Origin: Acidimicrobiales bacterium
GTDB taxonomy: Bacteria; Actinomycetota; Acidimicrobiia; Acidimicrobiales; SKKL01
Direction of reading: 5' to 3'
DNA: 64,000 nucleotides
Assembly: GCA_034521975.1 (NCBI GenBank)
Contig: JAXHLR010000006.1
Location: 310,001 to 374,000, forward strand
The notes beneath the pieces were generated by a model. The model saw only the letters and a program-made list of their open reading frames with translations. It was not told where the DNA came from and did not search any database. The stretch's first letter is position 1; the number at the start of each line of letters is the position of its first letter. Of this stretch, positions 44,991 to 53,343 are shown in pieces. The position numbers were made by a program, and so were the translations under genes.

Positions 44991-45716
44991 TCAGTCCTGT
45001 GACAGCGAGGGAATGATGCGCGGTGTCCACGGCCGCGCACGGTCGAAGTGGTGGCCGACCACCCGACCCTCTGCGAGGGACCGCTTGAACTCCTCGGGAC
45101 CGTCGAAGTCGGGCATCTCCACATAGACCGCTCCGAGCGCGTCGGGGACGTGCGCATCGCTCCCCGCTCCGGCCAGCAGACCGTGGGAGGCGGCGTACTC
45201 CGCGGCATGACGGTTGAGATGGTCGAGGCTGGTCTTGCCGTTGCGGACCTCGATGGCGTCGACCAGCCCCTCGGCCACGAGCTCGTCGATGACCTCGGCT
45301 TTGAGGTTGGCCCGCATGGGGTCGAACGGATGGGGGATGTACACCACCCCGCCCTGGTCGCGGATGCGACCTGCGGCCTCGACCGGCGAGATGCCGAAGG
45401 GGATGCGCTCGGTCAGGAAGAGTCCGATGATCTCGCCCAGCTGGGTCCGCAGCTCCTCGCCGACGATCACCCGGCACGGCAGGCGCCCCGCCAGCTCGTC
45501 GGCGCCGGCGATGGCGTTGTGGTCGGTGATGCAGAGCACGTCGACTCCGCTGTCGACCACGGCGGCTTCGATCTCGTCGGGGGTGGTGGTGGAGTCGCCC
45601 GACCACATGGTGTGGCTGTGCATGTCGACCCGAACCCAGCCATCGCGACGGGGTTCGGCGAGGTGTGGGTGCCGGTCGACGGCCCGTTCCGGTTCTGTGC
45701 CTTCAGGTGGCGCCAC
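44991..45716 (-). CDS. PHP domain phosphoesterase
   Basis: The product is 241 residues from GTG 45716, which has a TAGGCT hexamer about 9 bases upstream and so looks leaderless. ATG 45623 is a shorter alternative. Metal-binding motifs of the PHP fold are present: DMHSHTMWSGD, CITDHNAI, VYIPHPFDP, and GAGSDAHVP. These enzymes hydrolyse phosphoesters such as nucleotide 3',5'-bisphosphates or histidinol-phosphate. The exact substrate is not evident. Confidence 0.85.
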   Translation of the reverse strand: MAPPEGTEPERAVDRHPHLAEPRRDGWVRVDMHSHTMWSGDSTTTPDEIEAAVVDSGVDVLCITDHNAIAGADELAGRLPCRVIVGEELRTQLGEIIGLFLTERIPFGISPVEAAGRIRDQGGVVYIPHPFDPMRANLKAEVIDELVAEGLVDAIEVRNGKTSLDHLNRHAAEYAASHGLLAGAGSDAHVPDALGAVYVEMPDFDGPEEFKRSLAEGRVVGHHFDRARPWTPRIIPSLSQD

Positions 45717-45828
45717 GGGCGACGAGCCTACCGGCCCTCGCCAACCTGACAGCTGAACGCCGCGCCCTGCCTGGCATCCGCTGTCGACGCTCCCTTCCCG
45801 CCCATCCTCGCCAGCCCCCAGCGACATT

Positions 45829-45879
45829 GCGCGGATTCGTCGCGCTCAGCGCGACGAATCCGCGCGATTTGGGTGGGAG
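45829..45879. repeat. Palindromic repeat, copy 2 (terminator-like)
   Basis: A perfect 17-bp stem, GCGCGGATTCGTCGCGC at 45829-45845 and its complement at 45849-45865, has a TCA loop and is followed by GATTTGGGTGGGAG. It shares the inner stem, loop and the flanking ATTTGGG(C/T)GGGAG with the copy at 26926-26976. It follows the 3' end of the - strand gene at 45892-46347, as copy 1 follows the ferredoxin reductase. Confidence 0.7.
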
Positions 45880-45891
45880 CGAGCCGGGGGA

Positions 45892-46347
45892 TCAACCTCC
45901 GGGCAGCTCCCAGATGCGTCCCAGGCCGATCACCAGCTCGTCGTCGCGGCGGTCGACCTCGACACGGTCGAACACCTGCCGAGCTTGTTCCAGTAGCCAG
46001 GTGTCGACCACCGCGCCGTCGCCGACGGTACGTCCGCTCAGCTCGACGTCGACCTGGCCACTGGCTGCAGCGATGCGCACCGCGATCGGCAGCCCGTCCT
46101 GAACCAACCGGTCAAGGTGGCAGGCCACCTCGTGGACCATCCGACGCACCGGGATCAGCTCGACGACGTCCTGAGCGGTGCAGGTCTCGCAGGTCCCGAC
46201 GAGCAGCTGGGCGATCGAAGCCAGGTACTCGCCTGCCGGGTAGCTGGCAGTGACCACCACCGGTTCGATCGTGGGGGGAACCACCTCTCCCAGGCTTGGC
46301 GAGGTGACGTCCGGGCTGCCCGCTCCTGGGGTGTCGGTCGTGGTCAT
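45892..46347 (-). CDS. Hypothetical protein, possibly a degenerate anti-sigma/HATPase-like fold
   Basis: The product is 151 residues. After a 25-residue disordered start, VVVTASYPAGEYLASIAQLL leads into MVHEVACHLDRLVQDG, then PIAVRIAAASGQVDVELSGR. It ends with LEQARQVFDRVEVDRRDDEL and IGLGRIWELPGG. The order of helix, strand and Gly-rich end loosely resembles RsbW-type anti-sigma kinases, but the ATP-binding Asp-x-Gly motif is absent. Two Cys lie in GTCETCTAQD. No family is recognised. It is a separate unit from the tldD operon, 158 bases away. Confidence 0.65.
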   Translation of the reverse strand: MTTTDTPGAGSPDVTSPSLGEVVPPTIEPVVVTASYPAGEYLASIAQLLVGTCETCTAQDVVELIPVRRMVHEVACHLDRLVQDGLPIAVRIAAASGQVDVELSGRTVGDGAVVDTWLLEQARQVFDRVEVDRRDDELVIGLGRIWELPGG

Positions 46348-46446
46348 GCTGCGGCACTACCCCGACCGGGTCCGATCGAATCGCGAACCCGCGAGACGGC
46401 CACCGACTCCGCGAGGTCCGCTACCGCCGTACGATCTGACACGGGA

Positions 46447-46489
46447 CTGCCGGCACAGAAGGCCCGGTGAGGGCGTTTCGTGCCGGCAG
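46447..46489 (-). terminator. Hairpin after the tldD operon
   Basis: A perfect 10-bp inverted repeat, CTGCCGGCAC at 46447-46456 and GTGCCGGCAG at 46480-46489, with a 23-base loop region lies 16 bases past the end of the last pmbA gene. It has no T-run. It fits a terminator or 3' stabilising hairpin for that operon. Confidence 0.5.
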
Positions 46490-46505
46490 AACGGCGAACC
46501 GGACG

Positions 46506-47849
46506 TCAGCGGCCGCCGAGGGAGACGCCGCCGATGACCAGGCTCGTCATGCCGGTGCCGCCGGGCAGCCACGTGAGGTCGCCACCCACCGCCAAGATGT
46601 CGAGCAGCATGCGCTGGAGCGACCCGGCGATGGTGACCTCGCGCACCGGCTCGGCCAGCGCTCCCCCACGGATCATGCGGCCCTCGGCCCCGACCGAGAA
46701 GTCGCCCGAGACCGGGTTCACCCCCGAGTGCAGCCCGTTCATCGACCGCAGGGCGAACCCTTCGTCGATGCCGGCCAGCAACTCATCGTGGTCGCCCGAT
46801 CCAGGCTCGATCACCATGAGCTGCAGCCCCGGCGACGGCAGGCTGCGCGAACCCCGCACCGCCGACGCGGTCGAGGCCCGGCCCGCCCGCCGACCGGTGG
46901 TGCCGTCATAGAGGAACCCGGCGAGCACCCCACGGTCGATGAGCACGTTGCGACGGGTGGCCAGTCCCTCGCCGTCGTGGCTGTCGGCGCCGATCGAGCG
47001 GGTGTCGGTGGGGTCGTCGACCAGCGTGAGCGATGCGGGTGCGATCTCCTCGCCCGCACGGTCGGCGAAGGGTGACCGGCCCTTCAAGACCACATCGCCG
47101 GTGAGGGTGCGGGCGACGATGCCGAGCAGGCTCGCCGCCAGACGTGGCTCGAGCAACAGCGTGACCCGTCGGGACTCGACCGGCTTGCCGCCGAGCAGCT
47201 CGGTCGCCCGCTCGACCGCATCGGCCACCACCTGGTCGTCGTCGAGGTCGCCCGGCACCCGCGCCGCGTCGACGCCGGAACCGGTTGCGGTGTCGTCTCC
47301 GTCGCCGGCGATGGCCGAGATCGACAACGAGCACGAGGTGGTCCTGGTGGAGAGCCCGAGACCCCGGCTGGATGCGAGCGCGAACTCGGCCGCGCCGTCG
47401 GACCACGACGCCGAGCGGACCGACTGCATCCGGGCGTCGCCGGCCAGCACTCGGCGTTCGAGCTCGAGGGTGCGGGCGATCTTGTCCTCGTCGCGGTAGG
47501 CGAGCAGCTCGGGGTGCCAGTGATCGATCGGGACCGGTTCGACGCCGTCGGGTTCGACCAGGCCGGCGTGCTCGTCGGGGGTGGCGAAACCGGCGTTGTC
47601 GCGGGCATCGGCGAGGGTCTCGTCCAACACGTCGAGGTCGTGGCTCCCAGCGTGGGCGAACCCCTCACGGTGGTCGGAGATGACCCGCACCCCCACCCCG
47701 AGCGAGGTGGCCGAGGTGAAGGACTCGACCTCGCCGCCGTGGACCCGGACGCCCGTGCGCCGGCCTCGTCCGATGGTGACCTCGACCTGCTCGTTGGGTC
47801 GCGCACGCTCGGCCAGGCGGTTCGCCAGTGCCAGGAGGTCGTCGGCCAC
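46506..47849 (-). CDS. pmbA: PmbA/TldE family protein, copy 1
   Basis: The product is 447 residues. TldE/PmbA pairs with TldD to form a heterodimeric protease that degrades unfolded or small peptides in the cytoplasm. In E. coli it matures microcin B17 and degrades CcdA. The family layout is seen: GVRVHGGEVESFTSATSLGV, LEPRLAASLLGIVARTLTGD, TLVDDPTDTRSIGADSHDGE, and NGLHSGVNPVSGDFSVGAEG. As usual for TldE, the TldD-type HExxxH is absent, so it is the non-catalytic partner. Its GTG start directly follows the stop of copy 2 (TGA|GTG). Confidence 0.9.
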   Translation of the reverse strand: MADDLLALANRLAERARPNEQVEVTIGRGRRTGVRVHGGEVESFTSATSLGVGVRVISDHREGFAHAGSHDLDVLDETLADARDNAGFATPDEHAGLVEPDGVEPVPIDHWHPELLAYRDEDKIARTLELERRVLAGDARMQSVRSASWSDGAAEFALASSRGLGLSTRTTSCSLSISAIAGDGDDTATGSGVDAARVPGDLDDDQVVADAVERATELLGGKPVESRRVTLLLEPRLAASLLGIVARTLTGDVVLKGRSPFADRAGEEIAPASLTLVDDPTDTRSIGADSHDGEGLATRRNVLIDRGVLAGFLYDGTTGRRAGRASTASAVRGSRSLPSPGLQLMVIEPGSGDHDELLAGIDEGFALRSMNGLHSGVNPVSGDFSVGAEGRMIRGGALAEPVREVTIAGSLQRMLLDILAVGGDLTWLPGGTGMTSLVIGGVSLGGR

Positions 47850-49196
47850 TCAGGCTCCCGACACGGTCACGTCGGTCACCGCGAGGGTCACGCCCGAGGC
47901 CTTCATCGGCAGCCACTCGACGTCGGATCCCACCGCCACCACGTCTCGGAGCATCTTCTGCAGCGTGGAGGCGATGGTGAACTCGCGCAACGGCTCACCC
48001 CGCTGGCCGTCGACCACCCGCACCCCCTGGGCACCGGTGGAGAAGTCGCCCGACACCGGGTTCACACCCGAGTGCAGACCCGAGACCGACTGCACGAGGA
48101 TGGCATCGCCGACCTCGGCGAGGATCTGGTCCTGGTCGAGCTGGCCGGGTGCGAGCCCGACCGCCCGGCATCCGACGGCGGGCACCGACTTGAACCCGCC
48201 TCGCACCGCAGAGCCCGTGGAGGTGGTGCCGGCCCGGCGTGCGGTGAGGGTGTTGTGCACGAAGTGGTCGAGCGCCCCGTGCCGGATCAGGGCGTTGCGG
48301 CGACACGCCAGACCTTCGCCGTCGGTCTGGGAGGCACCGAAGGCCCGGATGTCGGTGGGATCGTCGACCAGGGTGATCGACGGCGAACCGATCTCGTCGC
48401 CCACCCGGTCGGCGAACAGCGATCTTCCCTTCTGCACAGCGTCGCCGGTGAGGGTTCCCGAGATGATGGAGATCAGCTGGGCGGTCACGAAGGGATCGAG
48501 CACGATCGTGACCCGCTGCGATCGTGGTTGGGTGGCACCCAGCATCCGCGTGGCCCGCTCGGCTGCGTCGGCCGCGGCCAGGTCGACGTCGAGCGCCGCG
48601 GGATCCCGGCCAACCGAGAAACCGAATCCGAGCTGGGTCTCGCCGTCTCGTTCGGCCAGGACGTTGGCCATCACGTAACAGACACCGTCGCGCGACGACG
48701 ACCGGACACCGGTGGTGCTGGCGACCACCGACTCGGTCGTCGAGTCGACGTAGTCGGCCGACTCGAGGCCAGTGATCCGGGGGTCGGCCGCCAGCACGGC
48801 TCGCTCGAGGTCGGTGGCCAACTGCACCTTGCGTTCGGTCGCGGTGGTCCCGAGAGCAGGGTCGAAGAGCGCGAGGTCGGGCACGGCCACGCCATCGGGC
48901 TCGGCCAGGCCGACGTGCTCATCAGCGGTGGCGAAGGCGGCGTTGTCGCGCGCCTCGGCGAGCGCGTCGGCCACCGCCGCGGGGTCGAGCGTGCCGGCGT
49001 AGGCGAAGCCCTGCCGGTGGTCGACCACGACTCGGACACCGACACCCTCGGACACCGCCGAGGACAGGGACTCGACCTGGCCGCCATAGACCCGCACCTG
49101 GGTGTCGCGGCACCGCTCGACCACGATCTCGGCCGCCTCGCCAGGCTTGGCGTCGGCCAGCACCTGGTCGGCGAGGGAGAACAACTCGTCGCTCAT
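47850..49196 (-). CDS. pmbA: PmbA/TldE family protein, copy 2
   Basis: The product is 448 residues and is a clear paralogue of the gene that follows it (VESLSSAVSEGVGVRVVVDH, then SLFADRVGDEIGSPSITLVD, then SGLHSGVNPVSGDFSTGAQG). It also lacks HExxxH. It is moderately diverged from copy 1, especially in the middle third (DSTTESVVASTTGVRSSSRD), so the two may give TldD different substrate preferences. It lies 11 bases after the tldD stop in the same operon. Confidence 0.9.
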   Translation of the reverse strand: MSDELFSLADQVLADAKPGEAAEIVVERCRDTQVRVYGGQVESLSSAVSEGVGVRVVVDHRQGFAYAGTLDPAAVADALAEARDNAAFATADEHVGLAEPDGVAVPDLALFDPALGTTATERKVQLATDLERAVLAADPRITGLESADYVDSTTESVVASTTGVRSSSRDGVCYVMANVLAERDGETQLGFGFSVGRDPAALDVDLAAADAAERATRMLGATQPRSQRVTIVLDPFVTAQLISIISGTLTGDAVQKGRSLFADRVGDEIGSPSITLVDDPTDIRAFGASQTDGEGLACRRNALIRHGALDHFVHNTLTARRAGTTSTGSAVRGGFKSVPAVGCRAVGLAPGQLDQDQILAEVGDAILVQSVSGLHSGVNPVSGDFSTGAQGVRVVDGQRGEPLREFTIASTLQKMLRDVVAVGSDVEWLPMKASGVTLAVTDVTVSGA

Positions 49197-49207
49197 CGTC
49201 AGACCGC

Positions 49208-50599
49208 CTACGCCGCGGTGCCGCCGACGGTGAGGCTGGTGACCCGCAGCGTGGGGGTACCGTCACCGACGGGGACTCCCTGGCCATCCTTGCCGCAGGT
49301 GCCGGGATGGCCCATCTCGAAGTCGTTGCCCAACATGTCGATGCGGGTGAGCACCTCGGGGCCGTTGCCGATCAGGTTGCCGTCGCGGATGGGTGAGGTG
49401 ACCTTGCCGTCCTCGATGAGATAGGCCTCGGTCATGCCGAACACGAAGTCGCCGGTTGCGGTGTTGACCTGTCCTCCACCGAGTTGGGCGACGAACACGC
49501 CGTGGTCGGTGGCGGCGATGATCTCGGCCGGGTCGTCGCTGCCGTTGCCCATGTAGGTGTTGGTCATCCGCACCATCGGCAGGTGCTGGTAGCTCTGGCG
49601 CCGGCCGTTCCCCGAGCTGGGACGACCCTCCTTGCGGGCCCGCAGATGGTCCCACATGTAGTCGGTGAGCACGCCGTCCTGGATCAACACGTTGCGCTGG
49701 GCAGGCCTGCCCTCGTCGTCGATCGAGTAGGCGCCCCACTCCTCGGCCATCGTGCCGTCGTCGACCAGGGTCACCAGCGGGCTGGCCACCTGCTCGCCCT
49801 TGCGGCCGGCGAAGACCGATGCCTTCTTGGCCACCAGGTCGGCTTCGAGCCCGTGGCCGCAGGCCTCGTGGAACAGCACCCCACCGCCGCCCTTGCCGAT
49901 GACCACCGGCATGGATCCGCTGGGCGCGGGCACCGCCTGGAGCTTGGTGATGGCCCGACGCGCCGCGGTGCGGGCGAGGTCCTCGATGTCGTAGATGTCG
50001 AACAGCTCGAACCCGACGGTGCGGCCGATCGACTCCCGTCCGGTCTGCATGCCCGTGTCGCCGTTGGCGACACACGAGATGGAGAAGAGCGTGCGGACCT
50101 GGTCGTCGTCGGCCAGGAGCCCGTCGCTGTTGGCGACCAGGATGCGGCGCCGGTTATCGCCGTAGCGGACCATGACCTGGCTGATCTCGGACCCCTGGGC
50201 CCGAGCCGCCTCGTCGGCGCGGCCCAACAGCTCGACCTTGGTGGCCTTGGCCACGTCCTCGGGCAGGGTGCGCACCGCGTTGGGTCGCGGGGCGCTCTGG
50301 CGAGTGAGGTCGACCACCCGGGTGCCGCCCGACCCGCCCTTCGCGGCTGCGGCCGCCGCTTCGGCGGCCTGGCGCAGACCGGCCTCGGTGAGGTCGGCGG
50401 TGTGGGCGAAACCGGTCGTGTCACCAACGACGACGCGGATCCCTGCGCCACGGTCGCGACCGGAGCTGAGATCCTCGACCCGACCGTCGTCGAGCACCGC
50501 ACCGGTGGAACGCCGGTCCTCGACGAACACCTCGGCAAACTCACCACCGGTGCGCATCGCGGTGCCGATCGTGGCTTGGATGACGTCCTCGTCGATCAC
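49208..50599 (-). CDS. tldD: Metalloprotease TldD
   Basis: The product is 463 residues. The zinc motif HEACGHGLEAD (HExxxH) is present with GKGGGGVLFHEACG before it. Other family blocks are GAGIRVVVGDTTGFAHTADL, SPLVTLVDDGTMAEEWGAYS, GGGQVNTATGDFVFGMTEAY, and GPEVLTRIDMLGNDFEMGHP with the downstream Cys-rich CGKDGQG. It is the catalytic subunit of the TldD/TldE protease and the first gene of a three-gene operon with two pmbA paralogues. No RiPP precursor gene is seen next to it. Confidence 0.95.
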   Translation of the reverse strand: MIDEDVIQATIGTAMRTGGEFAEVFVEDRRSTGAVLDDGRVEDLSSGRDRGAGIRVVVGDTTGFAHTADLTEAGLRQAAEAAAAAAKGGSGGTRVVDLTRQSAPRPNAVRTLPEDVAKATKVELLGRADEAARAQGSEISQVMVRYGDNRRRILVANSDGLLADDDQVRTLFSISCVANGDTGMQTGRESIGRTVGFELFDIYDIEDLARTAARRAITKLQAVPAPSGSMPVVIGKGGGGVLFHEACGHGLEADLVAKKASVFAGRKGEQVASPLVTLVDDGTMAEEWGAYSIDDEGRPAQRNVLIQDGVLTDYMWDHLRARKEGRPSSGNGRRQSYQHLPMVRMTNTYMGNGSDDPAEIIAATDHGVFVAQLGGGQVNTATGDFVFGMTEAYLIEDGKVTSPIRDGNLIGNGPEVLTRIDMLGNDFEMGHPGTCGKDGQGVPVGDGTPTLRVTSLTVGGTAA

Positions 50600-50684
50600 A
50601 GGTCTCCCCAGGGGTCGGGTGCGTGGGTGGGGTTCCGACCTGCTGGGCTGGCCTGACCCCCGATGGGTCCCTAGGGTACCGAGG

Positions 50685-51062
50685 ATGCCTCCACGTCAGG
50701 GCTCGTCGGCCACGGTCGAGCACACCGTGTCCGATCCCGACACCGCGATCGCCATGCTGTCCGGCTCGGTGCCGGTCCTCGCCACCCCTCGGCTGGTCGC
50801 GCTGTTCGAGGAAGCCGCCATGGCCGCCATCGACGGTCAGCTCGCCCCCACCGAGACCTCGGTCGGGATGCGGGTCCAGATCGACCACCTCGCGCCCACC
50901 GAGGTGGGAGGGGAGGTCACCGCCGACGCGACCCTCGACAAGGTGGAGGGTCGCCGGTTGGTGTTCACGGTGTCGGCCAGGGACGCCCGAGGCCTGATCG
51001 GCGCGGGGAAGATCACCCGGGTCATCGTCGACGTCGACCGGTTCCTCGACAAGCTGGTCTGA
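50685..51062 (+). CDS. FlK-like hotdog-fold thioesterase
   Basis: The product is 125 residues from ATG 50685. A TAGGGT hexamer and GAGG lie just upstream. The hotdog domain shows LVALFEEAAMAAIDGQL, then TSVGMRVQIDHLAPTEVGGE. It continues with TADATLDKVEGRRLVFTVSA. The Thr, Glu and His positions match fluoroacetyl-CoA thioesterase-like proteins, which hydrolyse acyl-CoAs. Most genomic members do not act on fluoroacetyl-CoA, so the substrate is open. It is divergent from tldD. Confidence 0.83.
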   Translation: MPPRQGSSATVEHTVSDPDTAIAMLSGSVPVLATPRLVALFEEAAMAAIDGQLAPTETSVGMRVQIDHLAPTEVGGEVTADATLDKVEGRRLVFTVSARDARGLIGAGKITRVIVDVDRFLDKLV

Positions 51063-51078
51063 TCGCTCGCGACCGACC

Positions 51079-51825
51079 TCACGGGGCGACGATCTCGATC
51101 CGGTCATCGGCCACGGAACGAGCCGACCACCCTTCCCAGGCCAGGTCACCGAGCGCACCCAGGCCCTCGGTGAGCACGGTCCGGGCAGCGATGCCCTTCA
51201 CCGCCTTGGCGGCGTGGCCCACCGCCCGTGTGCCGGTCCGGGACACGAACCGCACCCGAACCACCGTGGCGGTCGCTGCCACCTCGTCGAGGTCGAGGGC
51301 CCGCTGATGCTCGGTGGGGAGCATCTCCACCACCGGTCGACCACCGACCAGATCGATCACCGCCTCGGTGAGCTCGGACCGCCACCATCGGTCGAGGCGG
51401 CCGAGTCCGGGCACCGACACGGTGAACGTCAGGCGATGGTCGGGCGTCGGGTCGGCACCGGTCACCGCTCCGAGCAGCGCCGAGGGGACGATGAGCCGCT
51501 CGAGACAGGTGTCGTCCAAGGTCGACGGGGCGAGGTGATCCCAGACCACGCCGGTGAAGCGCGCCGCGCCGGGCATGACCGGGGCTCTGCCCGCGACCAG
51601 ACGCTCGACCGACCCGATCGCTCGGTCCAGCAACGGTCCCTCGGCACCGAAGAGCATGGAGGCCAGGTCGGGGTCATCGCCGAGCACGGCACCGAGGGCG
51701 TCGAGCACCTCGCGGCGTTGCGCCGCCAACCCAGCGAACGACCCCGTCCTCGGCCGGAAGCGTCCTCGCCCACCCTCGGCCTTGCCCTGCGAAGGAGGGA
51801 GCAGCACGAAGGGGGTGTCGGTCAT
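51079..51825 (-). CDS. yaaA: Peroxide stress protein YaaA (DUF328 family)
   Basis: The product is 248 residues from ATG 51825; the frame upstream has no protein character. The N-terminal LLPPSQGKAEGG is the hallmark of the family. Further blocks are GVVWDHLAPSTLD and VLVRFVSRTG-like VVRVRFVSRTGTRAVGHAAK. E. coli YaaA binds DNA and lowers free iron during hydrogen peroxide stress. The role here is taken from the family. It converges with the thioesterase gene. Confidence 0.87.
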   Translation of the reverse strand: MTDTPFVLLPPSQGKAEGGRGRFRPRTGSFAGLAAQRREVLDALGAVLGDDPDLASMLFGAEGPLLDRAIGSVERLVAGRAPVMPGAARFTGVVWDHLAPSTLDDTCLERLIVPSALLGAVTGADPTPDHRLTFTVSVPGLGRLDRWWRSELTEAVIDLVGGRPVVEMLPTEHQRALDLDEVAATATVVRVRFVSRTGTRAVGHAAKAVKGIAARTVLTEGLGALGDLAWEGWSARSVADDRIEIVAP

Positions 51826-51878
51826 CTCGCCACCATTGCAGGCGCAGCTCCCGGTGGCTTCACGGGCGCTCGGGCGGA

Positions 51879-52577
51879 TCAGCCCTGGAACAGGATGTCG
51901 CCGGTTGGTTGCGGTGAGCCACCCGCTGGTTCGATCGTGACGCCCCAACCGGCATCCGGCTCTGCTGGCAACGCCAGTTGTCGCTGGATCTCGCCCCCGC
52001 TGGCGGGCTCGAACACCCCGGCGGACCGGGGGCCCTCGGCCGAGAGCACCCACAGCTCATACACCCGATCGTCGCCGGGCCGAGGCAGATCGGTACCGAC
52101 CAGCACCGATGCCTGCGAGCTCGGGGACCACACGACGCGCAGCGTGCCCGGCGACCCGGTGCTCTCGAGCGGGACCACCTCGGCATCGGATGCAGCGAGA
52201 ACGCTCAGCATCTCTTCCGCCTGGTTCCGCTCGACGATGGCGTTGCGGGCGACGACCCCCGCACCGAGGGCGACGAGGACGAACGCCGCGGCAACCAGTG
52301 CGGGAAGCAGCCGCGGCGGGCGGCGGGGTTGGGTCCCTCCGGCGCGCGGTGGCTCTTGCGGGGTGGCCGACACCTGGGCCAGCACCTCGTCGCGCAGTCG
52401 GTCGGGTGGCGCCTCGGCGGTCGCCTCGGCGAGGTGGCGGGCGGTGTCGCCGAACTCACCCACATCAGCGGCGCAGTCGGCGCACTCACGAAGGTGAGCC
52501 TCGAAGCGCTCGCGCTCGGCGGGCTCGAGCGCGTCGAGTGCGTAGGCGGCAGCAAGGTGGTGGAGGTCGTCGTTCAC
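51879..52577 (-). CDS. rskA: RskA-like membrane anti-sigma factor
   Basis: The product is 232 residues. The cytoplasmic N-terminus carries the zinc-binding anti-sigma motif HLRECADC (HxxxCxxC) in FEAHLRECADCAADVGEFGD. One membrane helix follows (LLPALVAAAFVLVALGAGVV). Outside lies the RskA domain (VYELWVLSAEGPRSAGVFEP). It should hold the sigma factor encoded just upstream and release it after regulated proteolysis. Its start overlaps the sigma gene stop by four bases. Confidence 0.9.
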   Translation of the reverse strand: MNDDLHHLAAAYALDALEPAERERFEAHLRECADCAADVGEFGDTARHLAEATAEAPPDRLRDEVLAQVSATPQEPPRAGGTQPRRPPRLLPALVAAAFVLVALGAGVVARNAIVERNQAEEMLSVLAASDAEVVPLESTGSPGTLRVVWSPSSQASVLVGTDLPRPGDDRVYELWVLSAEGPRSAGVFEPASGGEIQRQLALPAEPDAGWGVTIEPAGGSPQPTGDILFQG

Positions 52578-53242
52578 GGGGTCGTCCCCAGGATGTCTCG
52601 CAGGCGGATCAGGCCGTCGCGGATACGGGTCTTGACCGTACCTTCGGGCATGTCGAGCAGGGCGGCGACCTGCCGGTAGGTGTGCCCGCCGTAGTAGGCG
52701 AGCTCGATCGTCTGGCGCTGAACGGGGGTGAGGTGGTCGAGCGCACGACGTACCCGGTCGCGCTCGAAGTGGTCCTCGACCTCGTCGGCGACCCCGTCGG
52801 TGTCGGTCGGTTCGAGCCGTCCGACGCGATCGTCACGGGCCCGGCCCGACTCCTCGGAACGGACCCGGTCGACGGCACGGTGGTGAGCGATAGTCGACAC
52901 CCAGGACCGGGCGGAGCCCTTCGAGCGCTCATAGCGCGGGGCTCGGCGCCAGACGTCGATGAACACCTCCTGGGCGATCTCCTCGGCCAGGGCCCGGTTG
53001 CGGACGACCCGGTTGACGATTCCGAACACCAGGCCGGCAAGCTCGTCGTAGAGGCCGGCGAAGGCCTCTTGGTCGCCCCCGGCGACCCGGGCGAGAAGGA
53101 TCGAGGCGGGATCGGACGACCCGGAGGCAGCGATGGGCGCGTCGGGGACCGACCGGAGATGGCGGAAGGGGTTCACATCCTCGGAGAGCCTACGGGCCCC
53201 GAGCTCGGTTGCTTGGCTCTGCCTTTCGAAGCCCATGTGCAT
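52574..53242 (-). CDS. sigK: ECF RNA polymerase sigma factor, SigK type
   Basis: The product is 222 residues from ATG 53242 (ATG 53236 is also possible). Region 2 (YDELAGLVFGIVNRVVRNRA, then QEVFIDVWRRAPRYERSKGS, then RSWVSTIAHHRAVDRVR) binds core polymerase and the -10 element. Region 4 (LTPVQRQTIELAYYGGHTYR, then LLDMPEGTVKTRIRDGLIRL) binds the -35 element. It is paired with an RskA-like anti-sigma factor. The divergent lipoprotein and cupredoxin genes are plausible targets. Confidence 0.92.
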   Translation of the reverse strand: MHMGFERQSQATELGARRLSEDVNPFRHLRSVPDAPIAASGSSDPASILLARVAGGDQEAFAGLYDELAGLVFGIVNRVVRNRALAEEIAQEVFIDVWRRAPRYERSKGSARSWVSTIAHHRAVDRVRSEESGRARDDRVGRLEPTDTDGVADEVEDHFERDRVRRALDHLTPVQRQTIELAYYGGHTYRQVAALLDMPEGTVKTRIRDGLIRLRDILGTTP

Positions 53243-53264
53243 GCTTCGGGGCAGCGGGGCCCGC

Positions 53265-53290
53265 GGATTGGTCTCGAATCTGACCAATCC
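53265..53290. promoter_or_regulatory. Inverted repeat between the SigK gene and the lipoprotein gene
   Basis: GGATTGGTC (53265-53273), eight bases, then GACCAATCC (53282-53290) form a perfect 9-bp inverted repeat. It lies 22 bases before the SigK start on one side and 53 bases before the lipoprotein start on the other. It could be an operator shared by the divergent promoters. Confidence 0.45.
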
Positions 53291-53343
53291 GCCCTGGGGT
53301 GGCGCTCCGAAGCTGCGTTGAGACCCACCCGAAAGGACCAATC

